A stretch of 64,000 nt of DNA from contig NZ_JBLZUR010000002.1 in assembly GCF_048565625.1 (NCBI RefSeq), positions 2,790,001-2,854,000 on the forward strand, read 5' to 3'. The translations under genes were made by a program, and so were the position numbers. The notes under the pieces are model-generated. The model was not told the DNA's origin and ran no database searches. It saw nothing but the letters and a program-made list of their open reading frames with translations. Each line of letters opens with the position of its first letter. Position 1 is the stretch's first letter. This DNA is from JBLZUR01 sp048565625 (GTDB lineage: Bacteria; Pseudomonadota; Alphaproteobacteria; Sphingomonadales; Sphingomonadaceae). Below are positions 47,654 through 56,904 of this stretch, in pieces.

Positions 47654-49306
47654 TCAGGAGGAGCGGGTGGCGTCCGTCACCGGGTCGGCCGCGGTCTCGG
47701 CAACGATCGTCCGCATCGGGGGCAAGGCGACCGTCTGACGCTCGATCATGCGGGTGACACGCGGGCTCTCCGGTCCCTCATGCAGCGCGAGGATACGCTC
47801 GCTGTTCTCCGCATCCGCCTGGGTGCGGCGGGTGTTGTGGCGGACATAGTCGACCCAGGTCGGTACGCTGTACCGCTCAGTCCAGGACCGTTCGTCGGCG
47901 AGATCGCGCAGCAGCGTCCAGTGGCGCGCGCCGTCGCGGCGGCGGATGCGGCGGCGCTCGTCCATGACGTTCAGGAATTCCAGGATACGATCGGCCGGGA
48001 TGCGGTAATCGATCGAGACGGTGATCGGCCCGCTCTGCGGCGTGACCGGCACGGTGGTATGCGGCTCCGTAAAGCGGGCGAGCGGATCGAGATTGAGGTT
48101 GTCGGCTTCCGGCAGCGGAATCCATCGGCCGGCGAGTGCCGGCACCAGCTGGAGCACGGCGGCGACGAGGAGCGCGGCCTCGACGCTTCGTTCCTCGGCG
48201 AGCACGCCGAAGCCCCAGGCACCGAGCGTCATGCCGCCGAACGCCATCATCTGATAGAGCGAGAGGCAGCGCGCGACGACCCAGCGCGGCGCGCTCATCT
48301 GCACCGTGACGTTGAAGGTGGAGAGCGCCAGCACCCAGCAGGCACCGCACAGGCCAAGCGCGGCGACGGTGACGACCATGACCGTCGACAAGGCGGTGAT
48401 CGCCGCCCCCGCCCCCATCCCCAGACTGGCGCCCACGACGATGCGTTCGGCAGAAAGGCGCCGGCGAAGACGCGTGCTGAGGAGCGCACCGCCCACCGCG
48501 CCGACACCGAAGCCGCCGAGGAGCACGCCGTAGCCGAGCGCGCCGCCGCCTGTCATATGCCGCGCGACCAGTGGCATCAGCGCGTTCACCGCACTTGCCG
48601 ACACGCCGAACATGGCAGCGCGCAGGAGGATAGCGCGGATGTTGGGAGACATGGCGGCGTAGCGGACACCAGCGGCCATCGCCATGCCGAGCCGCTCGCG
48701 CGGAAGGTCGCTGGGCTTGGCCGGCGGCGTCCAGCGCAACAGCACACCGATCATGCCGAGATAGCTGAAGGCGTTGACCAGGAAGGCGGCGGCGGCACCG
48801 GCCGCCGCGACGATCGCGCCACCGATCGCCGGGCCGACGGAGCGCGCAAGGTTGAAGCCCATGCTGTTCAGCGCGACGGCATTCGGCAGCATCGCGCGCG
48901 GCACCATGTCGCCCACCGAGGCCTGCCAGGAGGACAGGTTGAGCGCCGATCCGCAGCCGACCAGAAAGGTAAAGGTGAGCAGCGTCCAGGGCGTCAGCCA
49001 CCCCGCCCAGGCGAACAGCGAGAGACCGATCGCGGCGGTCAGCATCGCCCCTTGTGCGGCCAGCATGACCTTCCGCCGGTCGAGATTGTCGGCGATCGCG
49101 CCGGACAGGAGCGAGAGGAGCATGATCGGCAGCGTGGTCGATGCCTGAACCAGCGCCACCAACTGCGGCGAGCTGGTGAGCGAGGTCATCAGCCAGGATG
49201 CGCCGACCGACTGGATCAGGCCGCCGAAGTTCGACAGCAGGCTGGCGAGCCAGATCGCGCGGAAGATCGGGATGTGAAGCGCTGAGCGGGGTTCGGCAGG
49301 CGGCAT
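47654..49306 (-). CDS. MFS transporter (MFS_3 / enterobactin exporter-like)
   Basis: The 550-residue protein has about eleven or twelve membrane helices (SLLSNFGGLIQSVGASWLMT, PIMLLSLLSGAIADNLDRRK with the MFS A-motif, SMGFNLARSVGPAIGGAIVA). A soluble C-terminal domain of about 130 residues follows (VSIDYRIPADRILEFLNVMD, ARHWTLLRDLADERSWTERY), characteristic of the MFS_3 subgroup. It is a proton-driven exporter of unknown substrate, possibly a siderophore or drug. The ATG at 49306 is used rather than the GTG just before it. Confidence 0.92.
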   Translation of the reverse strand: MPPAEPRSALHIPIFRAIWLASLLSNFGGLIQSVGASWLMTSLTSSPQLVALVQASTTLPIMLLSLLSGAIADNLDRRKVMLAAQGAMLTAAIGLSLFAWAGWLTPWTLLTFTFLVGCGSALNLSSWQASVGDMVPRAMLPNAVALNSMGFNLARSVGPAIGGAIVAAAGAAAAFLVNAFSYLGMIGVLLRWTPPAKPSDLPRERLGMAMAAGVRYAAMSPNIRAILLRAAMFGVSASAVNALMPLVARHMTGGGALGYGVLLGGFGVGAVGGALLSTRLRRRLSAERIVVGASLGMGAGAAITALSTVMVVTVAALGLCGACWVLALSTFNVTVQMSAPRWVVARCLSLYQMMAFGGMTLGAWGFGVLAEERSVEAALLVAAVLQLVPALAGRWIPLPEADNLNLDPLARFTEPHTTVPVTPQSGPITVSIDYRIPADRILEFLNVMDERRRIRRRDGARHWTLLRDLADERSWTERYSVPTWVDYVRHNTRRTQADAENSERILALHEGPESPRVTRMIERQTVALPPMRTIVAETAADPVTDATRSS

Positions 49307-49365
49307 CACCCTGCCGATGAACCGTCAGGCCGGTCTAGGCAACCCGCGACGAGTACGGGAGAAAC

Positions 49366-50028
49366 CTACCAGGGCAGATCCTCGCCGCGATAGTTCACGA
49401 AGGCGATACCGCCGCGCCCCGCCCGCTGTTCAAGCGTGGTGACGAGGCTGGGAATGCTCTCTTCGATCGACAGCGTCGCCTCCGGCCCGCCCATGTCGGT
49501 GCGGACCCAGCCGGGATCGACGGCGAGGTAGGTGCGACCGTCATTGCGCCGTGCGGCGATGCTGGCGAGCCCCATGTTAAGCGCCGCCTTGCTGGTGCGA
49601 TAAGCCTCGTACCCGCCGCTGCCGTTCAGCCCGATGCTCCCAAGGCTGGAGGACATGGCAGCGATCGTGCCCTTGGGCGTGACGCGATCGGCGAAGCGAT
49701 CAGCGATGCGCAGCGGCGCCAGCACGTTGACCATCGTCATCTCCGCAAAGGCCTGCGGATCGACCTCCCCGATCGGCACGGTGGACGGGCCGATGATCGC
49801 CGCGTTGACGAAGAGGAGGTCGAGACTGCCGACCGCGATCCGGCCGCGGAGCGCATCGACGCCCGCCCAGTCTGTCGTATCCACAGCCTCGACGGTCAGG
49901 CGGTCGGCCCCCGCGAGCACGCTTCGATCACGCACCGTGGCGGTGACATCCCAGCCACGACCGAGCAGGTCCTCCGCAATCGCGCGTCCGAGTCCGCGCG
50001 ATGCGCCGACAACAAGAGCCTTGGGCAT
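49366..50028 (-). CDS. SDR-family oxidoreductase
   Basis: The 220-residue protein has the SDR fold: ALVVGASRGLGRAIAEDLLG (cofactor loop), VEAVDTTDWAG, LDLLFVNAAIIG, AAMSSSLGSIGLNGSGGYEA with the catalytic Ser and the YRTSKAALN Tyr-Lys pair, and VDPGWVRTDMGG. The substrate is unknown. A 42-bp palindrome lies 10 bases upstream of its start, so it is probably under a repressor. Confidence 0.92.
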   Translation of the reverse strand: MPKALVVGASRGLGRAIAEDLLGRGWDVTATVRDRSVLAGADRLTVEAVDTTDWAGVDALRGRIAVGSLDLLFVNAAIIGPSTVPIGEVDPQAFAEMTMVNVLAPLRIADRFADRVTPKGTIAAMSSSLGSIGLNGSGGYEAYRTSKAALNMGLASIAARRNDGRTYLAVDPGWVRTDMGGPEATLSIEESIPSLVTTLEQRAGRGGIAFVNYRGEDLPW

Positions 50029-50038
50029 GTGAGACGTC

Positions 50039-50080
50039 CTTCACCAGAATAGATACCGGTCGGTATATATTCTGGTGAAG
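50039..50080. promoter_or_regulatory. 42-bp near-perfect palindrome, probable operator
   Basis: CTTCACCAGAATAGATACCG is answered by CGGTATATATTCTGGTGAAG, with one internal mismatched pair and a two-base non-pairing centre; the inner ATACCG-GT-CGGTAT has the size and style of a TetR-family operator. It lies 10 bases upstream of the SDR start and 30 bases after the typA stop. No T tract follows, which argues against a simple terminator. Confidence 0.7.
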
Positions 50081-50110
50081 CCTGTGTTCAAGCCCGCGCG
50101 GACGGGAAGC

Positions 50111-51949
50111 TCAGTCCTTCGCGGCGCGGCTGGCGCGCTTGCGCTCGTTGGGGTCGAGGTGGCGCTTGCGAAGACGAATGTTCTTCGGCGTCACCTCGAC
50201 CAGCTCGTCATCGTCGATATAGGCGATCGCCTGTTCCAGCGTCATCCGCTTCGGCGGGGTCAGGCGGACGGCGTCGTCCTTGCCGCCCGACGCGCGGAAG
50301 TTGGTCAGCTGCTTCGCCTTCATCGGGTTGACCTCAAGGTCGTCCGTCTTGGCGTTCTCGCCGATGATCATGCCCTCATAGAGCGCCTCGCCGTGACCAA
50401 CGAAGAGGATGCCGCGATCCTCCAGTGGGCCCAGGGCGTAGGATTGCGCCTCGCCAGCACCGTTCGAGATGAGCACGCCGTTCTTTCGGCCCTCGATATT
50501 GCCCTTGTGAGGGCCGTATTTCTCGAACAGCCGGTTCATGATGCCGGTGCCGCGCGTGTCCGACAGGAACTCGCCGTGATAGCCGATCAGGCCGCGCGAG
50601 GGGGCGGAGAAGACGATGCGCGTCTTGCCGCCGCCGGACGGCTTCATCTCGGTCAGCTCGGCCTTGCGCTGGTTCATCTTGTCGACGACCGTACCGGAAA
50701 ACTCGTCGTCCACATCGATGACGACGGTCTCATACGGCTCGGTGCGCTTGCCGTTCTCGTCCTCGCGGAACAGCACGCGCGGGCGGCTGATGCCGAGTTC
50801 GAAGCCTTCGCGGCGCATCGTCTCGATCAGCACGCCGAGCTGAAGCTCTCCGCGCCCCGCGACCTCGAAGCTGTCCTTGTCGGCGCTCTCGGTCACCTTC
50901 ACGGCGACGTTCGATTCAGCCTCGCGCGCCAGGCGGTCGCGGATCATGCGGCTGGTCACCTTGGTGCCCTCGCGCCCCGCCATCGGCGAATCGTTGACGG
51001 CAAAGCGCATGGAGAGCGTCGGCGGATCGATCGGCTGCGCCTGGATCGGCACGCTGACCGACGTGTCGGCGATGGTGTTGGCGACGGTCGCGATCGTCAG
51101 GCCGGCGAGACTGATGATGTCCCCGGCGCGCGCCTCGTCCACCGGAACACGCTCCAGACCACGGAACGACATGACCTTCGACGCGCGGCCGGTCTCGATG
51201 ACGTTGCCGTCCATATCGAGCGCGTGGATCGCTTGGTTGACCTTCACCACGCCCGAATTGACCCGGCCGGTGAGGATACGGCCGAGGAAGTTGTCGCGGT
51301 CAAGCAGGGTCACCAGGAAGGTGAAGGGCGCATCCTCGTCGAGGTTCGGCGGCGGGACATGGTCGACGATCTTCTGGAACAGCGGCTTCAGCGTGCCCTC
51401 GCGCAAGCTCGGATCCTCGTTCGCATAGCCGTTGCGGCCCGAGGCGTAGAGGACCGGGAAGTCGAGCTGCTCGTCGGTGGCGTCGAGGCTGACGAACAGG
51501 TCGAACACCTCGTCCAGCACCTCCTGGATGCGCTCGTCCGGGCGGTCGATCTTGTTGACGACGACGATGGGGCGCAGGCCGAGGGCCAGCGCCTTGCCGG
51601 TCACGAACTTGGTCTGCGGCATCGCGCCTTCGGACGAATCGACCAGCAGGATGACGCCGTCGACCATCGACAGGATGCGCTCCACCTCGCCGCCGAAATC
51701 GGCGTGGCCGGGCGTGTCGACGATGTTGATGCGGATCGGGTCGCTCTCACCCTCCGGCGTCCATTCGACCGACGTCGGCTTGGCGAGAATGGTAATCCCG
51801 CGTTCCTTTTCGAGGTCGTTCGAGTCCATCGCCCGCTCTTCGACGCGCTGGTTGTCGCGGAAGGTGCCGGACTGGCGGAAAAGCTGGTCGACGAGCGTGG
51901 TCTTGCCGTGATCGACGTGCGCGATGATGGCGACGTTGCGGAGCCGCAT
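50111..51949 (-). CDS. typA: Translational GTPase TypA/BipA
   Basis: From the ATG at 51949 (MRLRNVAIIAHVDHGKTTLV) the protein has 612 residues. G motifs are AHVDHGKTT, MDSNDLEKERGITI, VDTPGHADFGGEVER and VVNKIDRP; domain II, an EF-G-like domain and a basic C-terminus (RKRHLDPNERKRASRAAKD) follow. BipA binds ribosomes and supports growth under stress and at low temperature, including 50S assembly. The upstream extension to 52018 is not conserved. It lies between the cyd genes and the SDR gene on the same strand. Confidence 0.97.
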   Translation of the reverse strand: MRLRNVAIIAHVDHGKTTLVDQLFRQSGTFRDNQRVEERAMDSNDLEKERGITILAKPTSVEWTPEGESDPIRINIVDTPGHADFGGEVERILSMVDGVILLVDSSEGAMPQTKFVTGKALALGLRPIVVVNKIDRPDERIQEVLDEVFDLFVSLDATDEQLDFPVLYASGRNGYANEDPSLREGTLKPLFQKIVDHVPPPNLDEDAPFTFLVTLLDRDNFLGRILTGRVNSGVVKVNQAIHALDMDGNVIETGRASKVMSFRGLERVPVDEARAGDIISLAGLTIATVANTIADTSVSVPIQAQPIDPPTLSMRFAVNDSPMAGREGTKVTSRMIRDRLAREAESNVAVKVTESADKDSFEVAGRGELQLGVLIETMRREGFELGISRPRVLFREDENGKRTEPYETVVIDVDDEFSGTVVDKMNQRKAELTEMKPSGGGKTRIVFSAPSRGLIGYHGEFLSDTRGTGIMNRLFEKYGPHKGNIEGRKNGVLISNGAGEAQSYALGPLEDRGILFVGHGEALYEGMIIGENAKTDDLEVNPMKAKQLTNFRASGGKDDAVRLTPPKRMTLEQAIAYIDDDELVEVTPKNIRLRKRHLDPNERKRASRAAKD

Positions 51950-52037
51950 GACGTTTTCTGTTCCTGACAGGTAGGGGATTTCGGCCGCGCCCTTAGCCGA
52001 GATGATGGCCGCCAACAAGGCGAACCTCTCCGCGAGC

Positions 52038-52145
52038 TTAGAGCCGCATCACCGTCCGGATCATGAAGGCGACCGCGCCGACCGTGGCGACACCCGCCGC
52101 CCAGAGGCCGACAAACCAGGCGAGTTGCCGCAGCCTAATGGTCAT
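52038..52145 (-). CDS. DUF2474-type third subunit of cytochrome bd (CydX-like), 35 aa
   Basis: The ATG at 52145 lies inside the cydB 3' end, overlapping by 11 bases. The product MTIRLRQLAWFVGLWAAGVA continues TVGAVAFMIRTVMRL: a short basic head and one membrane helix with W-F-V-G-L-W, the pattern of DUF2474 proteins encoded after CioAB-type oxidases. Such single-helix subunits stabilise the haem site of bd oxidases. It is below the size most gene finders report. Confidence 0.8.
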   Translation of the reverse strand: MTIRLRQLAWFVGLWAAGVATVGAVAFMIRTVMRL

Positions 52146-53151
52146 CGCCATGGGCGTGGTAGCCGTCCTCCGCGATCTTGCCGCGGAACACCCAGTACGC
52201 CCAGCCGGTGTAGGCGAGGATCAGCGGCACGAGTACCGCCGTTCCCGCCAGCATGAAGGCCTGGCTGCGTTCGGGTGCGGCCGCCGCCCAGATCGACACG
52301 CGGCCGGGGATCACGTCGGGCCAGATCGAGATGGCGAGGCCGAGCATGGAGAGGCCGAAGAGCGCGAGCGTCAGCAGGAACGGCGCGCGTTCATGCCCGC
52401 GCCCGATGCTCCACCACAAAGCAAAGGCGCAGACCGCGACCAAGAGCGGCACGTTGGCGGCGGCGAGCACGCCCGGCCAGGCGAACCAGCGCTCGTAATA
52501 CTTGCCCTCCAGGAACGGCGTGTAGGCGCTGACCGCCGCGATCGCGACCAGCAGCGCGATCGCCAGCGGGCGGGCGAGGCGGCGAGCGTCGTCGTGCACG
52601 GCCCCTTCCGTCTTCCACAGCAGCCAGCACGCGCCGAGCAGCGCATAGCCGGCGAGAAGACTGAGACCCGTCAGCAGGCTGAATGGCGTCAGCCAGTCCC
52701 ACCAGCCGCCCCCATAGGCGCGGCCCTGAACCTCGATCCCCTGCAACAGCGCGCCGAGTGTGATCCCCTGCGCGAAGGTGGCGACGATCGATCCCGCGCA
52801 GAACGCCGCATCCCAGGCGGCGCGGTGGCCGGGATCGCGCCAGCGGAACTCGAAGGCGACTCCCCGGAAGACGAGGCCGAGCAGCATGGCGATCAGCGGC
52901 GCGTACAGAGCGGGCAGGACGATCGCATAGGCGAGCGGAAAGGCCGCCATCAGCCCGCCGCCGCCAAGCACCAGCCAGGTCTCGTTCCCATCCCAGACGG
53001 GCGCGATCGCGTTCATTGCGGCGTCGCGTTCCTTGCCGACGCGGAAGGCGGGGAAGAGGATGCCGATGCCGAGATCGAAGCCGTCCATCACCACGTACAT
53101 GGCGACGGCGAAAGCGATGATCCCCGCCCAGATGACGGTCAGGTCGGTCAT
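52135..53151 (-). CDS. cydB: Cytochrome bd ubiquinol oxidase subunit II
   Basis: The 338-residue protein has about nine membrane helices, starting LTVIWAGIIAFAVAMYVVMD, with FDLGIGILFP, VWDGNETWLVLGGGGLMAAF, FRGVAFEFRW and LIALTY-like LILAYTGWAYWVFRG near the end. These are the conserved CydB motifs, including the GNETWL segment. It pairs with CydA to reduce oxygen to water with quinol as donor. It overlaps cydA by 4 bases. Confidence 0.96.
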   Translation of the reverse strand: MTDLTVIWAGIIAFAVAMYVVMDGFDLGIGILFPAFRVGKERDAAMNAIAPVWDGNETWLVLGGGGLMAAFPLAYAIVLPALYAPLIAMLLGLVFRGVAFEFRWRDPGHRAAWDAAFCAGSIVATFAQGITLGALLQGIEVQGRAYGGGWWDWLTPFSLLTGLSLLAGYALLGACWLLWKTEGAVHDDARRLARPLAIALLVAIAAVSAYTPFLEGKYYERWFAWPGVLAAANVPLLVAVCAFALWWSIGRGHERAPFLLTLALFGLSMLGLAISIWPDVIPGRVSIWAAAAPERSQAFMLAGTAVLVPLILAYTGWAYWVFRGKIAEDGYHAHGDDH

Positions 53152-54581
53152 TCCGCCCCCTCCGTCCGGTCGGGGCGCGGATCGGTGTCGCCGTCGGTCG
53201 CGGCGGCGGGCGTGGTGCCCGCGCTGCGGATCGGTGCATCGGCGGGCTCGGTCTCGCCCGGCTCCGGCGGTTTGCCCATCAGCTTCAGGATGTAGACCGT
53301 CCCGATACCGAAGACGACGAAGTAGACGGCGGCGAAGGCGGCGAGCGAGGCGGCGACCGCCGGGGCCGCGATCGGCGCGCGGGCGTCGGCGGTGCGGAGC
53401 AGGCCGTAGACCACCCAGGGCTGCCGCCCAACCTCGGTCGTCACCCAGCCGGCGATAACCGCCACGAACCCCGCCGGTCCCATCGCCAGCGCGAACCAGT
53501 GCAGCGCCCGCCAGTCGTAGAGCCGGTGCCGCAGCCTCGCGAGCAGGCTGAACAGGCCGAGGCCGAGCATCAGGAAGCCCAAGCCGACCATGATGCGGAA
53601 CGACCAGAACACGATCTCGACCGGCGGCCGATCGGCCTTGGGAATGGTGTCCAGCCCGGCGAGCGGAGCGTTGAGGTCGTGCTTCAGGATCAGCGAGGAA
53701 AGCTTCGACACCGCGATCGCGGCGTGAACGGTCTCGGCATCATCGTCGGGGAAGCCGAAGAGGATCAAAGGCGCGCCGTCCGGATGGCTCTGGAAATGGC
53801 CCTCCATCGCCATGACCTTGGCAGGCTGGTGCTCCAGCGTGTTGAGGCCGTGTTCGTCGCCCACGAAGATCTGGATGGGTGCCACGATCGCCGCCATCCA
53901 CATCGCCATCGAGAACATGGTGCGGACCTGTTCGGTCGCGCGGCCGCGCAGCAGGTGCCAGGCCCCCACCCCGCCGACCACCAAAGCGGTGGTGAGATAG
54001 GCGGCAATCACCGTGTGGACGAGGCGGTAAGGAAAGCTCGGGTTGAACACGATCTCCGCCCAGCCCGCCGCCGGCACGAACTGCCCCGCCGCGTTCACCG
54101 CATAGCCGACCGGCGTCTGCATCCAGCTGTTCACCGACAGGATCCAGAAGGCGGAGATGAAGGTGCCGAGCGCCACCATGCAGGTGGCGGCGTAATGGAG
54201 GCCGCGCCCGACCCGCTTCATCCCGAACAGCATGACGCCCAGGAACCCCGCCTCGAGGAAGAAGGCGGTCAGCACCTCATAGGCCATCAAGGGGCCGATC
54301 ACCGGTCCGGCACGATCGGAGAAGACCGACCAGTTGGTGCCGAACTGGTAAGACATGACGATGCCGGAGACGACGCCCATCGCGAAGGCGATCGCGAAGA
54401 TCTTCACCCAGTAGCGGAACAGGTCGAGGAAGCGCTGCCTGCCCGTCCACAGCCACAGCCCCTCCAGCACGGCGAGGAAGCTCGCCAGGCCGATCGAGAA
54501 GGCGGGGAAGATGAAATGGAAGCTGACGGTGAACGCGAACTGCGCGCGGGCAAGGATCAACGCGGTCGCATCGGCGTCCAT
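53148..54581 (-). CDS. cydA: Cytochrome bd ubiquinol oxidase subunit I (CioA type)
   Basis: The 477-residue protein begins with RAQFAFTVSFHFIFPAFSIG, which carries the conserved haem-ligand His. It continues with FAMGVVSGIVMSYQFGTNWS, the quinol-binding segment with short Q-loop (HQPAKVMAMEGHF, GLDTIPKADRPP) and VTTEVGRQPWVVYGLL, where GRQPW is diagnostic. The short Q-loop and total length below that of E. coli CydA, plus the DUF2474 partner, indicate the cyanide-insensitive CioAB subtype. It supports respiration at low oxygen or under respiratory inhibition. Confidence 0.96.
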   Translation of the reverse strand: MDADATALILARAQFAFTVSFHFIFPAFSIGLASFLAVLEGLWLWTGRQRFLDLFRYWVKIFAIAFAMGVVSGIVMSYQFGTNWSVFSDRAGPVIGPLMAYEVLTAFFLEAGFLGVMLFGMKRVGRGLHYAATCMVALGTFISAFWILSVNSWMQTPVGYAVNAAGQFVPAAGWAEIVFNPSFPYRLVHTVIAAYLTTALVVGGVGAWHLLRGRATEQVRTMFSMAMWMAAIVAPIQIFVGDEHGLNTLEHQPAKVMAMEGHFQSHPDGAPLILFGFPDDDAETVHAAIAVSKLSSLILKHDLNAPLAGLDTIPKADRPPVEIVFWSFRIMVGLGFLMLGLGLFSLLARLRHRLYDWRALHWFALAMGPAGFVAVIAGWVTTEVGRQPWVVYGLLRTADARAPIAAPAVAASLAAFAAVYFVVFGIGTVYILKLMGKPPEPGETEPADAPIRSAGTTPAAATDGDTDPRPDRTEGAE

Positions 54582-54731
54582 GCGCGGGTCCTTACGCCTG
54601 GTCCCGCCGTCGCGCCAGCGGCGATGTTCGTCGTGCGGTCGAACGAGGCCACAAACCGGTCGCAGTCACGCTGACGCGGATCAAACTGGCCCATAGGGCG
54701 TTTGATCTGTCAAGAGTTTTCGGAGGAAAAA

Positions 54732-55991
54732 ATGCAGCAGCTTCGCGCGGTCGCCCCGCGTCGGAGGGCGCTCAACCGCGTCCTTTCGCGCCCCGTCCTG
54801 TTCGGTGTCCTGGCGCTTGGCCTGTTCGGTGCGGCTGCGACGCCTGCGCAAAGCCCGCAATATGTCGTCACCTCGACAGGCCAGATCGCGGTCTCGCCGT
54901 CGATGACGCCGTCCTGGTCCAAGGACGCGGTCGAGGATCTGATCGCGGCGATCGAGGATAGCGCGAAGGAGGGCCTCAACCCCGCTGATTATTCGCCCGC
55001 GACGCTGAAGCAGCTGGTCGCGGCCGACACGTTCGACCAGGTCGCGGTGGATGCGCAGGCGACGCGGATCGCCCGTCAGCTCTCCCGCGACTATTTCCTC
55101 GGCCGCGTCGCCGACAAGTCGACCATGGACTGGTACATCGAGCGTTCCGCCTATGACACGCTGGGCCTCGACGCCGCCCTCGCCAAGGCGGTGCAGGACG
55201 ACAAGGTGAGGTCCTGGCTGAAGACGCTGCTGCCCGACAACCCGCAATATGCCGAAATGCGCGATCGGCTCGCCAGCACCAGCGACGGCGCTGAGCGCGA
55301 CCGCCTTCGCGCCAATATGGAGCGGTGGCGGTGGATGCCGCGCCATCTGGGCGAGAGCTACGTCTATGTGAACGTGCCCTCCTACCAGCTGCAGGTGGTG
55401 GACGACGGCACGACTGCCGCGACCTATGACGTGGTGGTCGGCAAGAAGGCGACGCCGACGCCCCAGCTTGCCGCCAACGCCAGCTCGGTGGTGGTCAATC
55501 CCTGGTGGTCGCTGCCCGCCAGCATCGTGAAGGAGAAGGGCCTGTCCGCCGGCCGGCGCGGCGGTTTCGTCTACACCGGCAACGGCTTCCGCCAGGCGCC
55601 CGGGCCGAACAATGCGCTCGGCCGCGTCAAGATCGACATGCCCAACGAGCATGCGATCTACCTGCACGACACGCCCGCCAAGGCGAAGTTCGCCGAGGCC
55701 TCGCGCGGGTTCAGCCACGGCTGCATCCGGGTGAAGGGCATCGACGCGCTCGCCGAACAGCTTATGCAGATGTCGGCAGGCGACGATAGCGCCGTCACCG
55801 AGGCGCTGGGCACCACCCGCACCGCCACGCTGAAGATGCCGCAGAGCCTGCCGGTCTACATCGTCTACTTCACGACGGAGGTGGATGCGTCCGGCCGGCT
55901 GGTGAACCACGAGGACCCTTATGGCCGCGATGCACAGGTGCTGGCGGCGCTGGGCGGAGCGGCGGCCCCGACGCAGCTTGCGATGAAATGA
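54732..55991 (+). CDS. L,D-transpeptidase family protein (YcbB-like)
   Basis: GGAGG precedes the ATG at 54732; the 419-residue protein has a signal/anchor (VLFGVLALGLFGAAATPA). Further along are a helical scaffold region with EGLNPADYSP and LSRDYFLGRVA, the linker MERWRWMPRHLGESYVYVNVP, and a YkuD catalytic domain with VVVGKKATPTPQL, NPWWSLPASI and the active-site FSHGCIRVKG. This order is that of YcbB/LdtD-type L,D-transpeptidases that make 3-3 crosslinks in peptidoglycan. The upstream in-frame ATG at 54702 lacks a ribosome site. It is divergent from cydA. Confidence 0.92.
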   Translation: MQQLRAVAPRRRALNRVLSRPVLFGVLALGLFGAAATPAQSPQYVVTSTGQIAVSPSMTPSWSKDAVEDLIAAIEDSAKEGLNPADYSPATLKQLVAADTFDQVAVDAQATRIARQLSRDYFLGRVADKSTMDWYIERSAYDTLGLDAALAKAVQDDKVRSWLKTLLPDNPQYAEMRDRLASTSDGAERDRLRANMERWRWMPRHLGESYVYVNVPSYQLQVVDDGTTAATYDVVVGKKATPTPQLAANASSVVVNPWWSLPASIVKEKGLSAGRRGGFVYTGNGFRQAPGPNNALGRVKIDMPNEHAIYLHDTPAKAKFAEASRGFSHGCIRVKGIDALAEQLMQMSAGDDSAVTEALGTTRTATLKMPQSLPVYIVYFTTEVDASGRLVNHEDPYGRDAQVLAALGGAAAPTQLAMK

Positions 55992-56132
55992 TCCATCGTT
56001 GATGCCGCCGATCCGATGGGTCGTGCGCCAGCTGCGATCAGCCGCTTCAGAGAAATCCCTAGCGTCTAAAGTTAGTTAACCGGATCTGCTATGACTGCCT
56101 CAGCGGGTTGAACCTACTGGGGCGATCATCTG

Positions 56133-56765
56133 ATGACTTTTTCGACGGACGCGCTCTCGCGTCGTGCTGTTCTCGGCGGCGGTGTTCTGGCGGCTGGCGG
56201 TCTGATTGCCGGGCAGGCGATGGCCGCGCTTCCGGCCGTGGTCGCGCGCAAGCCGACGGTCCGGCCGGAGCTTATGCGACGTGCGCTGATGGCGCTTGAG
56301 CGGCACGGGAAGGCGATTCCGAACCGCGACGTGATCGGCGTCGCCGACTTCTCGGTCCATTCCGCCACTCCTCGCTTCCACTTCGTCAATCTCGCCAGCG
56401 GAGAGACCAAGACGATGCTGGTCAGCCACGGGCGCGGGTCGGACCCGGCGCATTCGGGCATGCTGCAGCGTTTCTCGAACGAGGTCGGATCGGCCGCCTC
56501 CTCGCAGGGTGCCTATCGCACCGACGACCTCTATGTCGGCAAGCACGGCCGCTCGCGCCGCCTGACCGGCCTCGACATCACCAACAACAATGCCGAACCG
56601 CGCGCGGTGGTCGTCCACGGGGCCTGGTACGCCAACCCCGACGTCATCGCGCAGCACGGCAAGCTCGGCCGCTCGGAAGGCTGCTTCGCCTTCGCCGAGG
56701 CGCAGATCGAAGAGGTGCTGGCGCGCCTGGGTGCCGGCCGGATGATTTACGCGGAGAAAGTCTGA
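56133..56765 (+). CDS. Murein L,D-transpeptidase catalytic domain family protein
   Basis: The 210-residue protein starts with a Tat-type signal (LSRRAVLGGGVLAAGGLIAG). The catalytic part has VADFSVHSATPRFHFVNL, TKTMLVSHGRGSD, QGAYRTDDLYVGKHGRSRR, VVVHGAWYANPDV and active-site GRSEGCFAFAEAQ with Ser-x-Gly-Cys. This is the family of short secreted L,D-transpeptidase-like enzymes near YkuD. It probably remodels the cell wall, perhaps in concert with the YcbB-like protein 141 bases upstream on the same strand. Confidence 0.88.
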   Translation: MTFSTDALSRRAVLGGGVLAAGGLIAGQAMAALPAVVARKPTVRPELMRRALMALERHGKAIPNRDVIGVADFSVHSATPRFHFVNLASGETKTMLVSHGRGSDPAHSGMLQRFSNEVGSAASSQGAYRTDDLYVGKHGRSRRLTGLDITNNNAEPRAVVVHGAWYANPDVIAQHGKLGRSEGCFAFAEAQIEEVLARLGAGRMIYAEKV

Positions 56766-56770
56766 CCGTA

Positions 56771-56898
56771 ATCCTCCCCCGCAAGGGGGAGGTGGCAGGC
56801 TTGCCTGACGGAGGGGGAGGACGGCGGTTACCCTCGAAGGGCCCGCTGCCCTCCCCCTCCGACGCCTTCGGCGCCACCTCCCCCTGGCGGGGGAGGAT
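56771..56898. repeat. Inverted repeat, family B
   Basis: ATCCTCCCCCGCAAGGGGGA and the terminal CCACCTCCCCCTGGCGGGGG-AGGAT pair as in the copy at 9904-10035. It fills the whole gap between two convergent genes and may serve both as terminator. Confidence 0.8.
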
Positions 56899-56904
56899 GA
56901 GCTT

